From the NCBI RefSeq assembly GCF_002632825.1, contig NZ_NJAJ01000036.1, positions 1 to 37,056 on the forward strand: a DNA stretch of 37,056 bases. Direction: 5' to 3'. Positions 6,210-15,137 of this stretch are shown piece after piece (the stretch's first letter is position 1; each line of letters opens with the position of its first letter). Position numbers and translations under genes: made by a program. The notes below the pieces were generated by a model. It was given only the letters and a program-made list of their open reading frames with translations, was not told where the DNA came from and made no database searches. Source of the DNA: Xenorhabdus stockiae. GTDB lineage: Bacteria; Pseudomonadota; Gammaproteobacteria; Enterobacterales; Enterobacteriaceae.

Positions 6210-6752
6210 ATGAAAACACTGACTTTGTTTAATACCCCAGTTCGCATTAATGACGATGGAATGATTTGTTTAACTGACATGTGGCGTATTGCTAAAGCCA
6301 GAGTAGAGGCGGGTGATAGTGAGTTCTTAGGTGGCCGGGACATTGAAAACCTTCGTCCGGGCAAATTTAAACGACTCGAATCGACCCGATTATTTATCAA
6401 CGAGTTATCTAAATGGGATTCAAAAGCCCATTTAGAAACGGCTAAAGGAAAGCACGGCGGTACATTCGGAAGTCGGTTTGTTGCCTATGAATTTGCTGGT
6501 CATATTGATCCGGCATTCAAAGTCGGTGTGTATGCCGTTCTCGATAAATATTTTTCGGGTGAACTAATTTCAGTGGCGAGTTACATGGCAGAGGCCAATA
6601 TGGCGGCACATACCTACATCCAAGAAGCCGCCGTTGTTAGCGATTGTGCCCGTACCTTGCATTATTGGGGGCGGGGTGGCCGTAAGGCTCATCTTCTCAG
6701 TAATAAGCAACAGGCTGAAAACAGGTTACAAATTGCCATGCAATACAAATAA
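6210..6752 (+). CDS. KilA-N domain protein (antirepressor-type)
   Basis: This is a 180-residue protein with a KilA-N DNA-binding domain covering most of its length. The conserved pieces are ICLTDMWRIAKA near the start, then KGKHGGTFGSRFVAYEFAG and a segment reading IDPAFKVGVYAVLDKYF. KilA-N proteins occur in P1-type antirepressor and kil loci and in many prophages; they bind DNA and modulate phage or host gene expression. The C-terminal 50 residues (YIQEAAVVSDCARTLHYWG and on) are probably a small helical module. AAGGGA at 6198-6203 sets the start, directly after a structured leader that could control its translation. Its exact target is not known. Confidence 0.88.
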   Translation: MKTLTLFNTPVRINDDGMICLTDMWRIAKARVEAGDSEFLGGRDIENLRPGKFKRLESTRLFINELSKWDSKAHLETAKGKHGGTFGSRFVAYEFAGHIDPAFKVGVYAVLDKYFSGELISVASYMAEANMAAHTYIQEAAVVSDCARTLHYWGRGGRKAHLLSNKQQAENRLQIAMQYK

Positions 6753-6916
6753 CGAGCTGTATCTGCAGTTTGAACTGAGGGTGGCATTTGAAATGCGATC
6801 CTTTGACACAATAAGCAACTGATGTTGGCGAGGTACTCGGTTTGGTTGGTCACTCAGCGATTATTTTCGCTCATTTGAGTTTTATAACACTTTGTAAAAT
6901 CTTCATATAAAGGTGC

Positions 6917-6949
6917 TTGATAAAGGTTTTGTAGGTAAGGTGTTATCAA
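6917..6949. repeat. Inverted repeat before the small ORF at 6969 (operator-like)
   Basis: TTGATAA (6917-6923) and TTATCAA (6943-6949) form a perfect 7-bp inverted repeat. A second, wider pairing TAACACTTT (6886-6894) with AAGGTGTTA surrounds it. The 216-base gap from 6753 to 6968 holds no other gene. An operator for a regulated promoter of the next gene is possible; no factor can be named. Confidence 0.35.
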
Positions 6950-6968
6950 ACTAAAACAAGGAGATACC

Positions 6969-7223
6969 ATGCAAGCTAGTAAACTTTTTAGTACTCTGAC
7001 TTTCATTAGCCAGAAAAGTTTTGAAACATACAAATATGAAATTTTTCAGGGCATAAATGATGGTGAATATTTTGCGATTATTTCTGCTCAACAAGATATT
7101 GATACCATAAAATATGGCACTAAAAGTGTCTGGATTGAGATAGAAACGTTACGGCTAAGCGCAAGAAATGCTCCTGCTTGCGAGGACGAATGCAAATTTC
7201 ATTTTAAATCTATACACGCATGA
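6969..7223 (+). CDS. Small unknown protein
   Basis: This is an 84-residue protein beginning MQASKLFSTLTFISQKSFETYKYEIF. It is not recognised and has no membrane segment. It has a very strong ribosome site (AAGGAGATACC just before the ATG) and a clear terminator after its stop, so expression is likely. The C-terminal part has two close cysteines (APACEDECKF) that could be structural. It is smaller than and not clearly alike to the paralogue group near the lysis genes. It lies directly before the small terminase gene, a common site for late accessory genes. Confidence 0.6.
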   Translation: MQASKLFSTLTFISQKSFETYKYEIFQGINDGEYFAIISAQQDIDTIKYGTKSVWIEIETLRLSARNAPACEDECKFHFKSIHA

Positions 7224-7230
7224 CTTATTC

Positions 7231-7252
7231 AGCCACCTTCGGGTGGCTTTTT
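7231..7252 (+). terminator. Intrinsic terminator before the terminase genes
   Basis: AGCCACC (7231-7237) pairs perfectly with GGTGGCT (7242-7248) across a TTCG tetraloop, followed by a T run. It lies about 20 bases before the small terminase start, so downstream late transcription must read through by antitermination or start after it. Confidence 0.8.
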
Positions 7253-7271
7253 GTTTATGGGGAAAAGGAAA

Positions 7272-7679
7272 ATGGGACAACAAACAAATCAGGTGGGTTG
7301 CCCTAGCAAGCTGAATGACGCGTTAATCGCTAGGGCAAGAGAATATCTGTATGGCGGTTACGAATCAGTTGGTGATGTTATCCCCAGTGTGGCGGGTTTA
7401 GCCTGTTATCTGGAAATAGCCCGCTCGACCGCCTACGAATACGGAAAGCAGTCTGATGAGTTTTCGGACATCTTAGAAGGCATTGGGGCTATGCAGGAGA
7501 ATAAGCTCATCAACAAAGGGCTGACGGGGGATTTTAATTCCACGATAGCCAAGATGATGCTGACTAAGCACGGCTATTCCGATAAGCAAGAAATTGATCA
7601 CCGTTCCCCGGATGGTTCTATGTCTCCCGCCAAGATAGTGCTGGTTGCCGGAGGCCAACGTGACGACAGCGAACATTGA
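7272..7679 (+). CDS. Small terminase subunit
   Basis: This 135-residue DNA-packaging protein recognises the packaging start on phage DNA. The N-terminal VGCPSKLNDALIARAREYL and ARSTAYEYGKQSDEFSDIL form the helix-turn-helix seen in GP3/terS packaging proteins. The helix EGIGAMQENKLINKGLTGDF and the segment IAKMMLTKHGYSDKQE are characteristic of that family. GGGGA about eight bases upstream favours ATG 7272; ATG 7257 or TTG 7251 are possible. The end overlaps the large subunit gene by 20 bases, which marks the pair as a translated unit. Confidence 0.88.
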   Translation: MGQQTNQVGCPSKLNDALIARAREYLYGGYESVGDVIPSVAGLACYLEIARSTAYEYGKQSDEFSDILEGIGAMQENKLINKGLTGDFNSTIAKMMLTKHGYSDKQEIDHRSPDGSMSPAKIVLVAGGQRDDSEH

Positions 7680-8883
7680 ACTGCCGACCAAGTTGATCCC
7701 GGTGTTCAGTGATAATTATCGTTACCGGGGTTCATACGGGGGACGCGGTTCAGGTAAGACACGAACATTCGCCAAGATGAGTGCGATCCGGGGCTATATG
7801 TTTGCTGAGGCAGGCACTGAGGGGGTTATCCTGTGTGGGCGTGAGTTTATGAACTCGCTGTCTGAGTCCTCAATGGAGGAAGTCAAGCAGGCCATCAAAT
7901 CAGAACCGTGGCTGGATAACTATTATGAAATGGGTGAGAATTTTATCCGGACAAAGAACCGCCGTGTCTGGTACGTGTTTGCGGGATTGCGCCATAACCT
8001 CGACAGTATCAAATCCAAAGCCCGTATCTTGATTGCGTGGATAGATGAAGCGGAATCTGTTTCCGAAATCGCCTGGCGAAAACTCATCCCGACAGTACGC
8101 GAAGAAGGCTCTGAAATTTGGGTGACATGGAACCCGGAAATTGATGGCAGCTCAACCGATAAACGTTTTCGCAAGATGCCGCCTGATAATGCCTGCATTG
8201 TGGAGATGAACTACGATGATAACCCGTGGTTTCCTGATGTACTGGAACAGGAGAGGGTTAACGATCAGGCCAGACTGGATGCCTCTACTTACGCATGGAT
8301 ATGGGAAGGCGCGTATCTGGAGAACTCAGATAAACAGGTACTGGCGAACAAATACGACATTAAAGCGTTTTCTGATGACCTGTGGCAGAAGGCTGACCGC
8401 TTGTTATTCGGGGGTGACTTCGGATTTGCGAAAGATCCCAGTACCCTTATCAGGATGTTCATTCTGGATAACTGCCTGTATATCGACCGTGAGGTTTACG
8501 GTGTCGGGGTAGAACTCGACCACATGCCTGCGTTTTATGACAAGATACCCGAAGCGCGTAAATGGCCCATTAAAGCCGATGCCGCCAGACCAGAGACGAT
8601 TAGCTATCTCCGGCGGCAAGGGTTCAATATTGCTGCGGCGAAGAAATGGCAGGGCAGTGTCGAGGATGGTATCTCTTATCTGCGTGGCTTTAAGCACATC
8701 TATATTCATCCGCGTTGCAAGCATACCGCAAAAGAAGCCCGGCTCTATTCCTACAAGACTGACCGTATTACGGGTGAGGTGCTGCCTGTCATTGAGGATG
8801 CGAATAACCACTGTTGGGATGGCATTCGGTACGGATTGGATGGGTATATCAAACAAAAGAGCAGTGGCGCATTTTTCTTTTAA
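7660..8883 (+). CDS. Large terminase subunit (PBSX/Terminase_3 type)
   Basis: This 407-residue ATPase-nuclease cuts concatemers and drives DNA into the prohead. The Walker A motif GGRGSGKT is at residues 27-34 and Walker B ILIAWIDEAE at 123-132. A C-terminal nuclease domain begins near FGGDFGFAKDP, whose aspartate is typical of the RNase H-like fold. GTG 7660 is chosen because GGAGG ends five bases earlier; a TTG at 7645 would add five residues. The length fits the family. It acts with the small subunit encoded just upstream and docks on the portal encoded next. Confidence 0.96.
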   Translation: MTTANIELPTKLIPVFSDNYRYRGSYGGRGSGKTRTFAKMSAIRGYMFAEAGTEGVILCGREFMNSLSESSMEEVKQAIKSEPWLDNYYEMGENFIRTKNRRVWYVFAGLRHNLDSIKSKARILIAWIDEAESVSEIAWRKLIPTVREEGSEIWVTWNPEIDGSSTDKRFRKMPPDNACIVEMNYDDNPWFPDVLEQERVNDQARLDASTYAWIWEGAYLENSDKQVLANKYDIKAFSDDLWQKADRLLFGGDFGFAKDPSTLIRMFILDNCLYIDREVYGVGVELDHMPAFYDKIPEARKWPIKADAARPETISYLRRQGFNIAAAKKWQGSVEDGISYLRGFKHIYIHPRCKHTAKEARLYSYKTDRITGEVLPVIEDANNHCWDGIRYGLDGYIKQKSSGAFFF

Positions 8884-8895
8884 GGAGCGTCTTTC

Positions 8896-10323
8896 GTGAG
8901 TGAAAGCAAAACAGAATTTCTGGTCAACAGTCTGGCGGATACACTGGCTAAACGGAGGCTGTATGTGTCAGGCGGTGTCAGCGGCAATACCAAACGCACC
9001 AATATCTACGCGGAGTTTGGTTATCCTGAACGGCTCACTTTCCGCGAATACTACAACGCCTATGAACGTCATGCCGTGGCACATGCGGCGGTCCATCGTC
9101 TGCTGGACGGCTGCTGGCAGGATAACCCGACTCTGATTGAGGGCGAGGAGCAGAAAGAATCCATCGTCACCAGTGCATGGGAAAGGGAGGTCACTAGGCT
9201 GCTCAAACCGTTCTGGGCGAAAATCAAAGAGGCTGATCGCCGTAACATGATTGGGCATTACTCAGCGCTGCTGATTCAGGTGAAGGACAATCAGACATGG
9301 CATGAGCCGATTGATACGGCAGTGGTATCACGGTTAAAAGTCGATGCACTGGTGAACCTGATCCCGGTCTGGGAATCTCAGCTTACCGTGGCGGAATGGG
9401 ATTCGGATATCAACTCAGAGACCTACGGACAACCGACGATGTTTAACTTTGATGAACGTCCGGTCGGTCAGGTGGATGTTCAGGGGCCCGCCAAGCAACT
9501 GGCGATCCATCCCTCCCGCGTCATTATCTTGTGTGAAGGGGCGGAGGATGGCGATATCTTTTCAGGTACGCCGCTACTGCGGGCAGGCTATAACAAGCTG
9601 CTGGATATTGAAAAGGTGTCCGGGGGCAGCTCAGAAGGTTTTCTGAAGAATGCTTCCCGTCAGATTGGCGTGGAGTTTGATAAGGAAACGAATTTACACG
9701 ATATCACCACGGCAGCGATTAAGGCGGGTTATCCCGATTTGGGCGCCGCACTGGAAGATAAAATCAGTAAGCTCAACCGGGGAACGGATTCTGCTGCGGT
9801 CATGCAGGCCGGCAAGCTGAATGTCTTGTCAGTCACACCGGGCGACCCCACACCCACATGGGAAGTGACGACCCGTGAGTTTTGCGCGTCGGTGCAAGTG
9901 CCGTTTACCGTGCTGTTTGGCACACAAACCGGAAAGCTCGCCGGTGACAAAGACGATACCACATGGAAAGTGCGCCTGAATGGTCGTCGCTGGGGATTTC
10001 TGACCCAGTATATTACCCGGTTGCTACGACGGTTGTGGGAGATTGGCGTGATCACACCGCCCAGTTCTGGCGAGGTCACCATTGCATGGTCTGACATGCT
10101 CGCCGCCAGTGAGCAGGAGAAGATCGACAACATGATCAAGATGGCAGAAGCGGCCCTGAAAACCCAGCAGGCATTTGGCACACCGATATTCACCGCCAAT
10201 GAAATTCGTACCGTGGGCGAACTGGAGCCACTGGACGACGAGCCGGAACCACAAGGCGCAGCAGGAGATCCGCTGGCTGATGAAAAAGAACAGAATCGGC
10301 ACCCCGATCATACCGAGAAATAA
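8896..10323 (+). CDS. Portal protein (DUF1073 / phage portal family)
   Basis: This 475-residue protein would form the dodecameric ring at the head vertex through which DNA enters and leaves. Recognisable parts are FGYPERLTFREYYNAYERHAV near the start, the IHPSRVIILCEG segment, and the late block FTVLFGTQTGKLAGDKDD, all typical of the DUF1073 portal family. GTG is the start, with GGAG upstream and a gap of 12 bases from the terminase. The end overlaps the head morphogenesis gene by 44 bases. It looks full length. Confidence 0.92.
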   Translation: MSESKTEFLVNSLADTLAKRRLYVSGGVSGNTKRTNIYAEFGYPERLTFREYYNAYERHAVAHAAVHRLLDGCWQDNPTLIEGEEQKESIVTSAWEREVTRLLKPFWAKIKEADRRNMIGHYSALLIQVKDNQTWHEPIDTAVVSRLKVDALVNLIPVWESQLTVAEWDSDINSETYGQPTMFNFDERPVGQVDVQGPAKQLAIHPSRVIILCEGAEDGDIFSGTPLLRAGYNKLLDIEKVSGGSSEGFLKNASRQIGVEFDKETNLHDITTAAIKAGYPDLGAALEDKISKLNRGTDSAAVMQAGKLNVLSVTPGDPTPTWEVTTREFCASVQVPFTVLFGTQTGKLAGDKDDTTWKVRLNGRRWGFLTQYITRLLRRLWEIGVITPPSSGEVTIAWSDMLAASEQEKIDNMIKMAEAALKTQQAFGTPIFTANEIRTVGELEPLDDEPEPQGAAGDPLADEKEQNRHPDHTEK

Positions 10324-11248
10324 ACGCGACCCCACTCAGTCATACCGTTCCGTCAATAAGCTATTCCGGGATATCGAACAGCGATACTACGGCATCAAAC
10401 AAGCCCTCAGACAACTCTTTGATCGGCAGTTAACCGGCAGAACGCAGGCAAATAATGCCACGCTATCGCATACCCTGCATGGCAACACACTCTATCAGGT
10501 CAATGCGGGGCGTTTTATCTATGACCTGTCAGCGACCGAGCTGGCCTTATTGCTTGAGCAGATACAGCGCATTCTGGACGAGTATCTGCTGGCAGGCGGT
10601 CAAGACCAGCTCTGGGTTTTCGAGTATGTGGCGCAGGCGTACCAGCGTGGCACTGTAAACGCGTATACCAATCTGTCGGCGCAGTCCGCCGTTTATGCCC
10701 AGCACACTACACTGTCGGCTCTGCTATCAACGCCTGCTTATCAGAATCAGGTGGCGGCGGCGTTCGTCTCCACTTACAGCGACTGGAAAGGGCTATCTGA
10801 TGCGGCAAGGACGGATTTATCCCATGTGATTGCGGAGGCGATTGCGCGAGGGATTAACCCCAAAGAGACGGCAACCATTATCAGCAAACGCCTTGATGTG
10901 TCGATGAGCCGGGCGAAAAACATTGCCCAGACAGAGCAGCTTGGCGCATTGCGGCAGGCCAACTGGAACGAAATGGCATGGGCGAAAGCGCGGTTAGGGT
11001 TAAATACCCGGCTGCTGTGGTTATCGGCCCTGAAACCGACGACCCGACGATGGCATGCAGTCCGGCACGGAAAGCTCTACACCCAGCAGGAAGTCGAGGA
11101 ATTCTACGCCAAAAACGGTAATCGTTACCGCTGCTACTGTGCGCAACAGCCCGTCGTGCTGGACGAGGACGACAAATTGTATAACACCGGCCTGACCGCG
11201 CGACTGGACGAAGAGCGCCAAAGCTGGTCGGGCAACTTATCTCAGTAA
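10280..11248 (+). CDS. Head morphogenesis protein (SPP1 gp7 / Mu gpF family)
   Basis: This 322-residue minor head protein binds the portal and helps capsid assembly or early DNA delivery. The diagnostic SPP1_gp7/Mu gpF core is present near residues 240-300: ARTDLSHVIAEAIARG, SRAKNIAQTEQLGALRQA, and the histidine motif RRWHAVRHGKLYTQQEVEEF followed by RYRCYCAQQPV. The start at 10280 (MKKNRIGTPIIP) fits homologues and follows AGGAG, although the spacing is long; the frame is open upstream inside the portal gene. Confidence 0.9.
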   Translation: MKKNRIGTPIIPRNKRDPTQSYRSVNKLFRDIEQRYYGIKQALRQLFDRQLTGRTQANNATLSHTLHGNTLYQVNAGRFIYDLSATELALLLEQIQRILDEYLLAGGQDQLWVFEYVAQAYQRGTVNAYTNLSAQSAVYAQHTTLSALLSTPAYQNQVAAAFVSTYSDWKGLSDAARTDLSHVIAEAIARGINPKETATIISKRLDVSMSRAKNIAQTEQLGALRQANWNEMAWAKARLGLNTRLLWLSALKPTTRRWHAVRHGKLYTQQEVEEFYAKNGNRYRCYCAQQPVVLDEDDKLYNTGLTARLDEERQSWSGNLSQ

Positions 11249-11268
11249 CCATTCAACAAGGTGACAGC

Positions 11269-12642
11269 ATGGGATCCTTTGGAATTCATATTAAGTCACT
11301 GGCTTTAAACTCCGCCAATATCGCAACAGAGACCCTTGATGGCGATGCACATATCGTCATTCGTGGCGTGGTGCCTGTCGTGGATGATGTTGTGATGAAC
11401 GGAGGGTTATATCCCGCCAGTGAGATTAACAAAAGCTATCAGTCAATGGAGGGGAAACAGGTGCCTTACGGCCATCCCAACATTGACGGTCAGTATATTT
11501 CGGCTGATATGCCCCGTGCGGTAAATCAGTTTCATATCGGTGCCTGGGCGGAGAATGTCCGCAAAGACGGTGACCGGGTGATGATGGATGTGAAGGTTAA
11601 CCGGCGATTTGCTGAATCCTCCGAGAAGGGAAAAGAGTTTCTGGCTCGTGTGGATGACATTATCGCCGGGAACAGTGCCGACCCTATCCATGTGTCCACC
11701 GGATTACTGCTCCAGCGGGAACAGAATAAGGGCAAGTCAAAAGGCAAGGCGTATAGCTGGATTGCCCGGAATATGCACTTTGACCACATCGCCGTGCTCC
11801 CTGCCAGTGAGCCGGGGGCAGCAACACCGGAAGAAGGGGTGGGGATGTTTGTGAACGCGGATGGTGAGCGCCTTGAAGTTGAACAGGTCAATCTGTCTGA
11901 TGCCGCCAACTGCACGCAGGAGAGGCTGATTGATAAGACGAAGTTCTTCTTTAGCAACGCCGCCAATTTCTCCTTTGACGACATTTATGCTGCCCTGAGA
12001 GCGAAGTTAAAAGCCATCGACACCGAGGATGACTGGCCTTACCCGGAGACAGTCTGGCCGGACAAATTCATCTATTACCACACCGGTAAAACTTACCAGC
12101 AGAAATACCTCATGAACGATGACGGCACCGCCGAATTCGTGGGTGAGCCGGTGGAAGTGGTACGCAAGCCCACGGAATACGAAGCAGTCAACACCAATAA
12201 GGAACACAACCCGATGAAAGAGATGATTATCAATGCGCTGAAAGCGGCAAACCAAGCCACAGACGGTAAATCCGACGAGGAACTGCTGTTTGCTTATAAC
12301 GCGCTTAAAGAGAAAGAAAAGCAGGCGCAGGACAGCCAGAAGAAAGAAGAAGATAAGAAGGCGAGGCAGGCCGCCAATAACGCAGCTCAGCCCCCGGAAT
12401 GGTTTAAACCTTTTGTGGAGAAACTCACTGCGATTGAGTCTGGTCTGACCGCCAATGCGGACAAAGAAAAAGCTGACAAACGTGCGGCAGTCAAAGCCAA
12501 ATTCGGTCTGGATGATCTGGCGGTGAACGCACTGGATGGCGCGGCGCTCGATGGCCTGTATGCCCAGTGTCAGTTCTCAATGGGACTGAATGCCGCCTTT
12601 ACCCACACCCCTACTGAATCCTTCACCTCAATGCCGGAGTAA
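11269..12642 (+). CDS. DUF2213 prohead protease fused to a scaffold-like tail
   Basis: This 457-residue protein has two parts. The first 190 residues, with VVMNGGLYPASEINKSY, VPYGHPNIDG and HFDHIAVLPASEPGAA, match the DUF2213 family of phage maturation proteases. The last 150 residues (KEMIINALKAANQA through the lysine- and glutamine-rich KEKEKQAQDSQKKEEDKK and on) are highly charged and helical, like a scaffolding domain, so one gene may supply protease and scaffold. It follows the head morphogenesis gene and precedes the decoration and capsid genes, as expected. The catalytic residues are not clear to me from sequence. Confidence 0.85.
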   Translation: MGSFGIHIKSLALNSANIATETLDGDAHIVIRGVVPVVDDVVMNGGLYPASEINKSYQSMEGKQVPYGHPNIDGQYISADMPRAVNQFHIGAWAENVRKDGDRVMMDVKVNRRFAESSEKGKEFLARVDDIIAGNSADPIHVSTGLLLQREQNKGKSKGKAYSWIARNMHFDHIAVLPASEPGAATPEEGVGMFVNADGERLEVEQVNLSDAANCTQERLIDKTKFFFSNAANFSFDDIYAALRAKLKAIDTEDDWPYPETVWPDKFIYYHTGKTYQQKYLMNDDGTAEFVGEPVEVVRKPTEYEAVNTNKEHNPMKEMIINALKAANQATDGKSDEELLFAYNALKEKEKQAQDSQKKEEDKKARQAANNAAQPPEWFKPFVEKLTAIESGLTANADKEKADKRAAVKAKFGLDDLAVNALDGAALDGLYAQCQFSMGLNAAFTHTPTESFTSMPE

Positions 12643-12647
12643 TCAAC

Positions 12648-13076
12648 ATGGCAAAAAATGGAAAACGCGTTATTCATGCGGGTGGTTTATTCCCTAACCC
12701 GATGCTGAACAGAGAAGGGGCGGCAGCCGTCGATACGCTGCCCGGCACGATTGGTTATTTTGAGAAAGGCAAATTCCACGCCTCAGCGGACGGCAAAGAA
12801 GCTGCCTTGCTGTATGTCGCCAATATCGACTACCTGCGCTGCCAGACGGTGGATGATCCCATCAAGGCAGACGAAGTGGTCGTGAGTATGCAGCCGATGG
12901 CAGGCATGTTCCTGAATCTTCGGGCCACTGCCGGAACGTACAAAAAGGGACAGGCCGTAACCGTCGCAGAAGGCCGGATCACAACGGCAGGTGAAGGCCT
13001 TACCGCCTTTGCTTATATCGAAGAAGACACCATCACAGCAAAAGCGGGCGATCTGGTTCGCGTGGTTTTTAAATAA
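12648..13076 (+). CDS. Probable capsid decoration (head stabilising) protein
   Basis: This is a 142-residue protein with alternating short strands (GTYKKGQAVTVAEGRI and GLTAFAYIEEDTITAKAGDL), like beta-barrel decoration or cement proteins. Position is the main evidence: it lies between protease/scaffold and major capsid, separated from each by only a few bases. No signal peptide or catalytic motif is present. I am fairly sure it is a virion head protein and less sure of the exact family. Confidence 0.72.
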   Translation: MAKNGKRVIHAGGLFPNPMLNREGAAAVDTLPGTIGYFEKGKFHASADGKEAALLYVANIDYLRCQTVDDPIKADEVVVSMQPMAGMFLNLRATAGTYKKGQAVTVAEGRITTAGEGLTAFAYIEEDTITAKAGDLVRVVFK

Positions 13077-13087
13077 GGAGAGAGTGA

Positions 13088-14179
13088 ATGCTGGTATTTT
13101 CAACTAAAAAGGCCACCGAAACCGGAAACCTTGACGTCAACCAAATGCAGTTCCGTGAACTCGAAGCGGCCCGTAATGCTTCGGCGCAGGCCGTGGCTGA
13201 TTTCGTTGCCCGTACCCGCTGGCGAGGGGATGCGGCTAACACGCCAACACTGGATGCAGTCAATGCTATCGACGATATTCGCCGTCTGTATCGCACCTAT
13301 GACCAGACGGTACTGGCCGAATTTGAGCCGAACACCGAATTCACCCTGTTAAATGACCTGATGCCGCTGTCTCGTTCGGTGCGTCTGGAAGAGTCGGTAT
13401 ATGAGTACGCCCGTACAGGCGGCAAAGGTTGGGCGCATACGTCCATGAGCGGTCAGATTGGTGCGGCACTGGATGCGCGTACCTATTCCTTTGATGGCAC
13501 GATGGTGCCTATCCATGATTCCGGCTTCAAATTCCAGTGGCGCGACCCGATTTTCAACAAAGGTTCAGCACTGGCATCACTGGCGGATGCGCAACGCGGT
13601 TCAGTTGAGAATGTGCGTCGTCAGTACATGGATTACGTCTTTAACGGCTTCCGTGATGAAGAGGGCAACTACATCCAGTTTGACGGTAAGACGTGGAAGG
13701 GCCTGAAAGCCGATGAGCGTGTGGGCATGGTGGATTTGGGTGCAGGTGGCCTGAACATTGATTTCACCCAAGCCGAGGCAAAATCGATCCGCGAAGGGGC
13801 CATTGCCCTGCGTGACACTTTGCGCCTGAAAAACAACATGTACGCCGAGCAGACGTGGTATGTCTCCGGTGACATCCTGTCTCACTGGGAGAAGATTTAC
13901 TTTGATGTGAATTCAACCCGTACCGTACTGGAAGAAGTGCAGAAGCTGACCGGCATCAAAGCCATCAAAGAAGATTTCGAGCTGAAAGGCAATGAAATCA
14001 TGGTGGTGCCGCTGGGTGCGGGTGTGATTGCCCCTATCGTGGGGCAGGCGTTCGGTACGGTCGCGGATCCGCGTCCACACTACAACTCTGACTATGTGTG
14101 GCGCACATGGGGTGCGGCTGGTCTGATGGTCAAGACCGATATCAACAACCAGCACGGCATCTTGTTTGCGAAAGGGTAA
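13088..14179 (+). CDS. Major capsid protein
   Basis: This is a 363-residue protein of the phage major capsid family that goes with DUF2213 and DUF1073 genes. The sequence is rich in capsid-like features: an early helix with EAARNASAQAVADFVA, the block LMPLSRSVRLEESVYEYAR, a central QRGSVENVRRQYMDYVFNGF, and an end with DYVWRTWGAAGLMVKTDI. It follows the scaffold and decoration genes and precedes the neck genes, which makes the call firm. A fold of the HK97 type is inferred from the family. The ribosome site AAGGAGAGAG lies just before its ATG. Confidence 0.9.
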   Translation: MLVFSTKKATETGNLDVNQMQFRELEAARNASAQAVADFVARTRWRGDAANTPTLDAVNAIDDIRRLYRTYDQTVLAEFEPNTEFTLLNDLMPLSRSVRLEESVYEYARTGGKGWAHTSMSGQIGAALDARTYSFDGTMVPIHDSGFKFQWRDPIFNKGSALASLADAQRGSVENVRRQYMDYVFNGFRDEEGNYIQFDGKTWKGLKADERVGMVDLGAGGLNIDFTQAEAKSIREGAIALRDTLRLKNNMYAEQTWYVSGDILSHWEKIYFDVNSTRTVLEEVQKLTGIKAIKEDFELKGNEIMVVPLGAGVIAPIVGQAFGTVADPRPHYNSDYVWRTWGAAGLMVKTDINNQHGILFAKG

Positions 14180-14188
14180 GGAGCAATT

Positions 14189-14440
14189 ATGGCACGGGTG
14201 AAAGTGATTGCGGGTAATCTGTTTTCGGGGGCCAGTCTCCAGAATCTGGCGGTGAGTGATATGGTCGAGGTGGATCAGGCTACGGCGCAGCGTTGGGCGC
14301 AGATTGGATTGGTCGAATTGCTTGAAGACCGGGTGTTTGAAGTGGCTACACCCCACAATCCTCCTGAGTCTGACCCAGAAAAACCACCCAAAGGTAAAGG
14401 GAAGAAGGATAAACCCGATGGTGACGATAACGCTGAATGA
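14189..14440 (+). CDS. Small head protein with a charged C-terminal tail
   Basis: This is an 83-residue protein beginning MARVKVIAGNLFSGASLQ. The first 55 residues look globular, with a pattern like QATAQRWAQIGLVELLED. The last 28 are nearly all proline, lysine, glutamate and aspartate (PPESDPEKPPKGKGKKD). AAGGAG precedes the ATG. It resembles small assembly proteins such as lambda FI that lie next to the capsid gene, but no direct match is claimed. It overlaps the next gene by 23 bases. Confidence 0.7.
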   Translation: MARVKVIAGNLFSGASLQNLAVSDMVEVDQATAQRWAQIGLVELLEDRVFEVATPHNPPESDPEKPPKGKGKKDKPDGDDNAE

Positions 14441-14786
14441 TATCAAGCCGATGAGCGCCGAGCTGGGGTTTACTCTGCCTGATTCGGTGCTTGAATTGCT
14501 GTTGAATCAGGTCAATGAAACCGCCGAATGCATGGCGGCGCAGGGCTATGCTGAACAACTACAAAAGTTACTGCTTATCTATGCCACTGTGCGTCTGGCC
14601 TCGCTGTCCGGGGCCAGAAAAATTGCCTCACAAAGTGCGTCGTCGGGCGCGTCCCGCTCATTTGCTTATGACTCATCCGGCACGGATTATCTGCTTAAAC
14701 AGATGAGAACGTGGGATACGTCCGGTTGTTTGTCTGGCTTGCCGCTGGAGAGTCAATCGGTCGGCTTCTTTGATGTGGTGGGGTGA
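14418..14786 (+). CDS. Probable head completion / connector protein
   Basis: This is a 122-residue protein in the position of the first head-tail connector. It has helix-rich stretches (LPDSVLELLLNQVNETAECM and EQLQKLLLIYATVRLASL) as in gp6/gp15-like adaptors. The start at ATG 14418 has AAGGA about nine bases upstream; the open frame upstream to 14256 lies in the overlap with the previous gene and is ignored. No named family is recognised with confidence. Confidence 0.7.
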   Translation: MVTITLNDIKPMSAELGFTLPDSVLELLLNQVNETAECMAAQGYAEQLQKLLLIYATVRLASLSGARKIASQSASSGASRSFAYDSSGTDYLLKQMRTWDTSGCLSGLPLESQSVGFFDVVG

Positions 14787-14788
14787 GG

Positions 14789-15136
14789 ATGAGCAGCATT
14801 GCTAACTGGGCGTATACCGCCCCTTGTACCTTCTGGAAGTCGTTGGGCAATGATGAATACGGAAGCCCGCTCGGTTATGACGCGCCGAAAATCATCATGT
14901 GTGATTATCAGGGCGGACTCGCCAGCAAGCTATCCGGTGTCGGAACTGAACTGGTTGCCAAGAACACCTTCTGGACGGAGTTTGCTGAGGCCAGCATCGG
15001 GGATTATATCCTGATAGGTGAATCCTCCCACCCAGACCCGATTGCAGCAGGGGCTAACGCCATTCAATATGTCACGTTTGATGCTGATACCTTCGAGCGC
15101 CTTGCGGATGATTATATCTTAGTGACAGGCGTTTGA
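14789..15136 (+). CDS. Probable head-tail joining (stopper) protein
   Basis: This 115-residue protein starts MSSIANWAYTAPCTFWKSLG and has alternating strands (VGTELVAKNTFWTEF, ASIGDYILIGESS, NAIQYVTFDADTF), like the small beta-barrel stopper proteins of siphophage necks. It is the third gene after the capsid, which is the usual place. GTG 14783, overlapping the previous stop, is an alternative start that adds two residues. The family name is not certain. Confidence 0.7.
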   Translation: MSSIANWAYTAPCTFWKSLGNDEYGSPLGYDAPKIIMCDYQGGLASKLSGVGTELVAKNTFWTEFAEASIGDYILIGESSHPDPIAAGANAIQYVTFDADTFERLADDYILVTGV

Positions 15137-15137
15137 T

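Noticed and set aside
6634-6822. Open frame overlapping the end of the KilA-N gene
   Set aside because: It lies in another frame of a well-supported gene, without a ribosome site or any family match.
7923-10199. Long minus-strand open frames opposite the terminase and portal genes
   Set aside because: They are shadows of GC-richer coding sequence, with no ribosome sites and no recognisable products.
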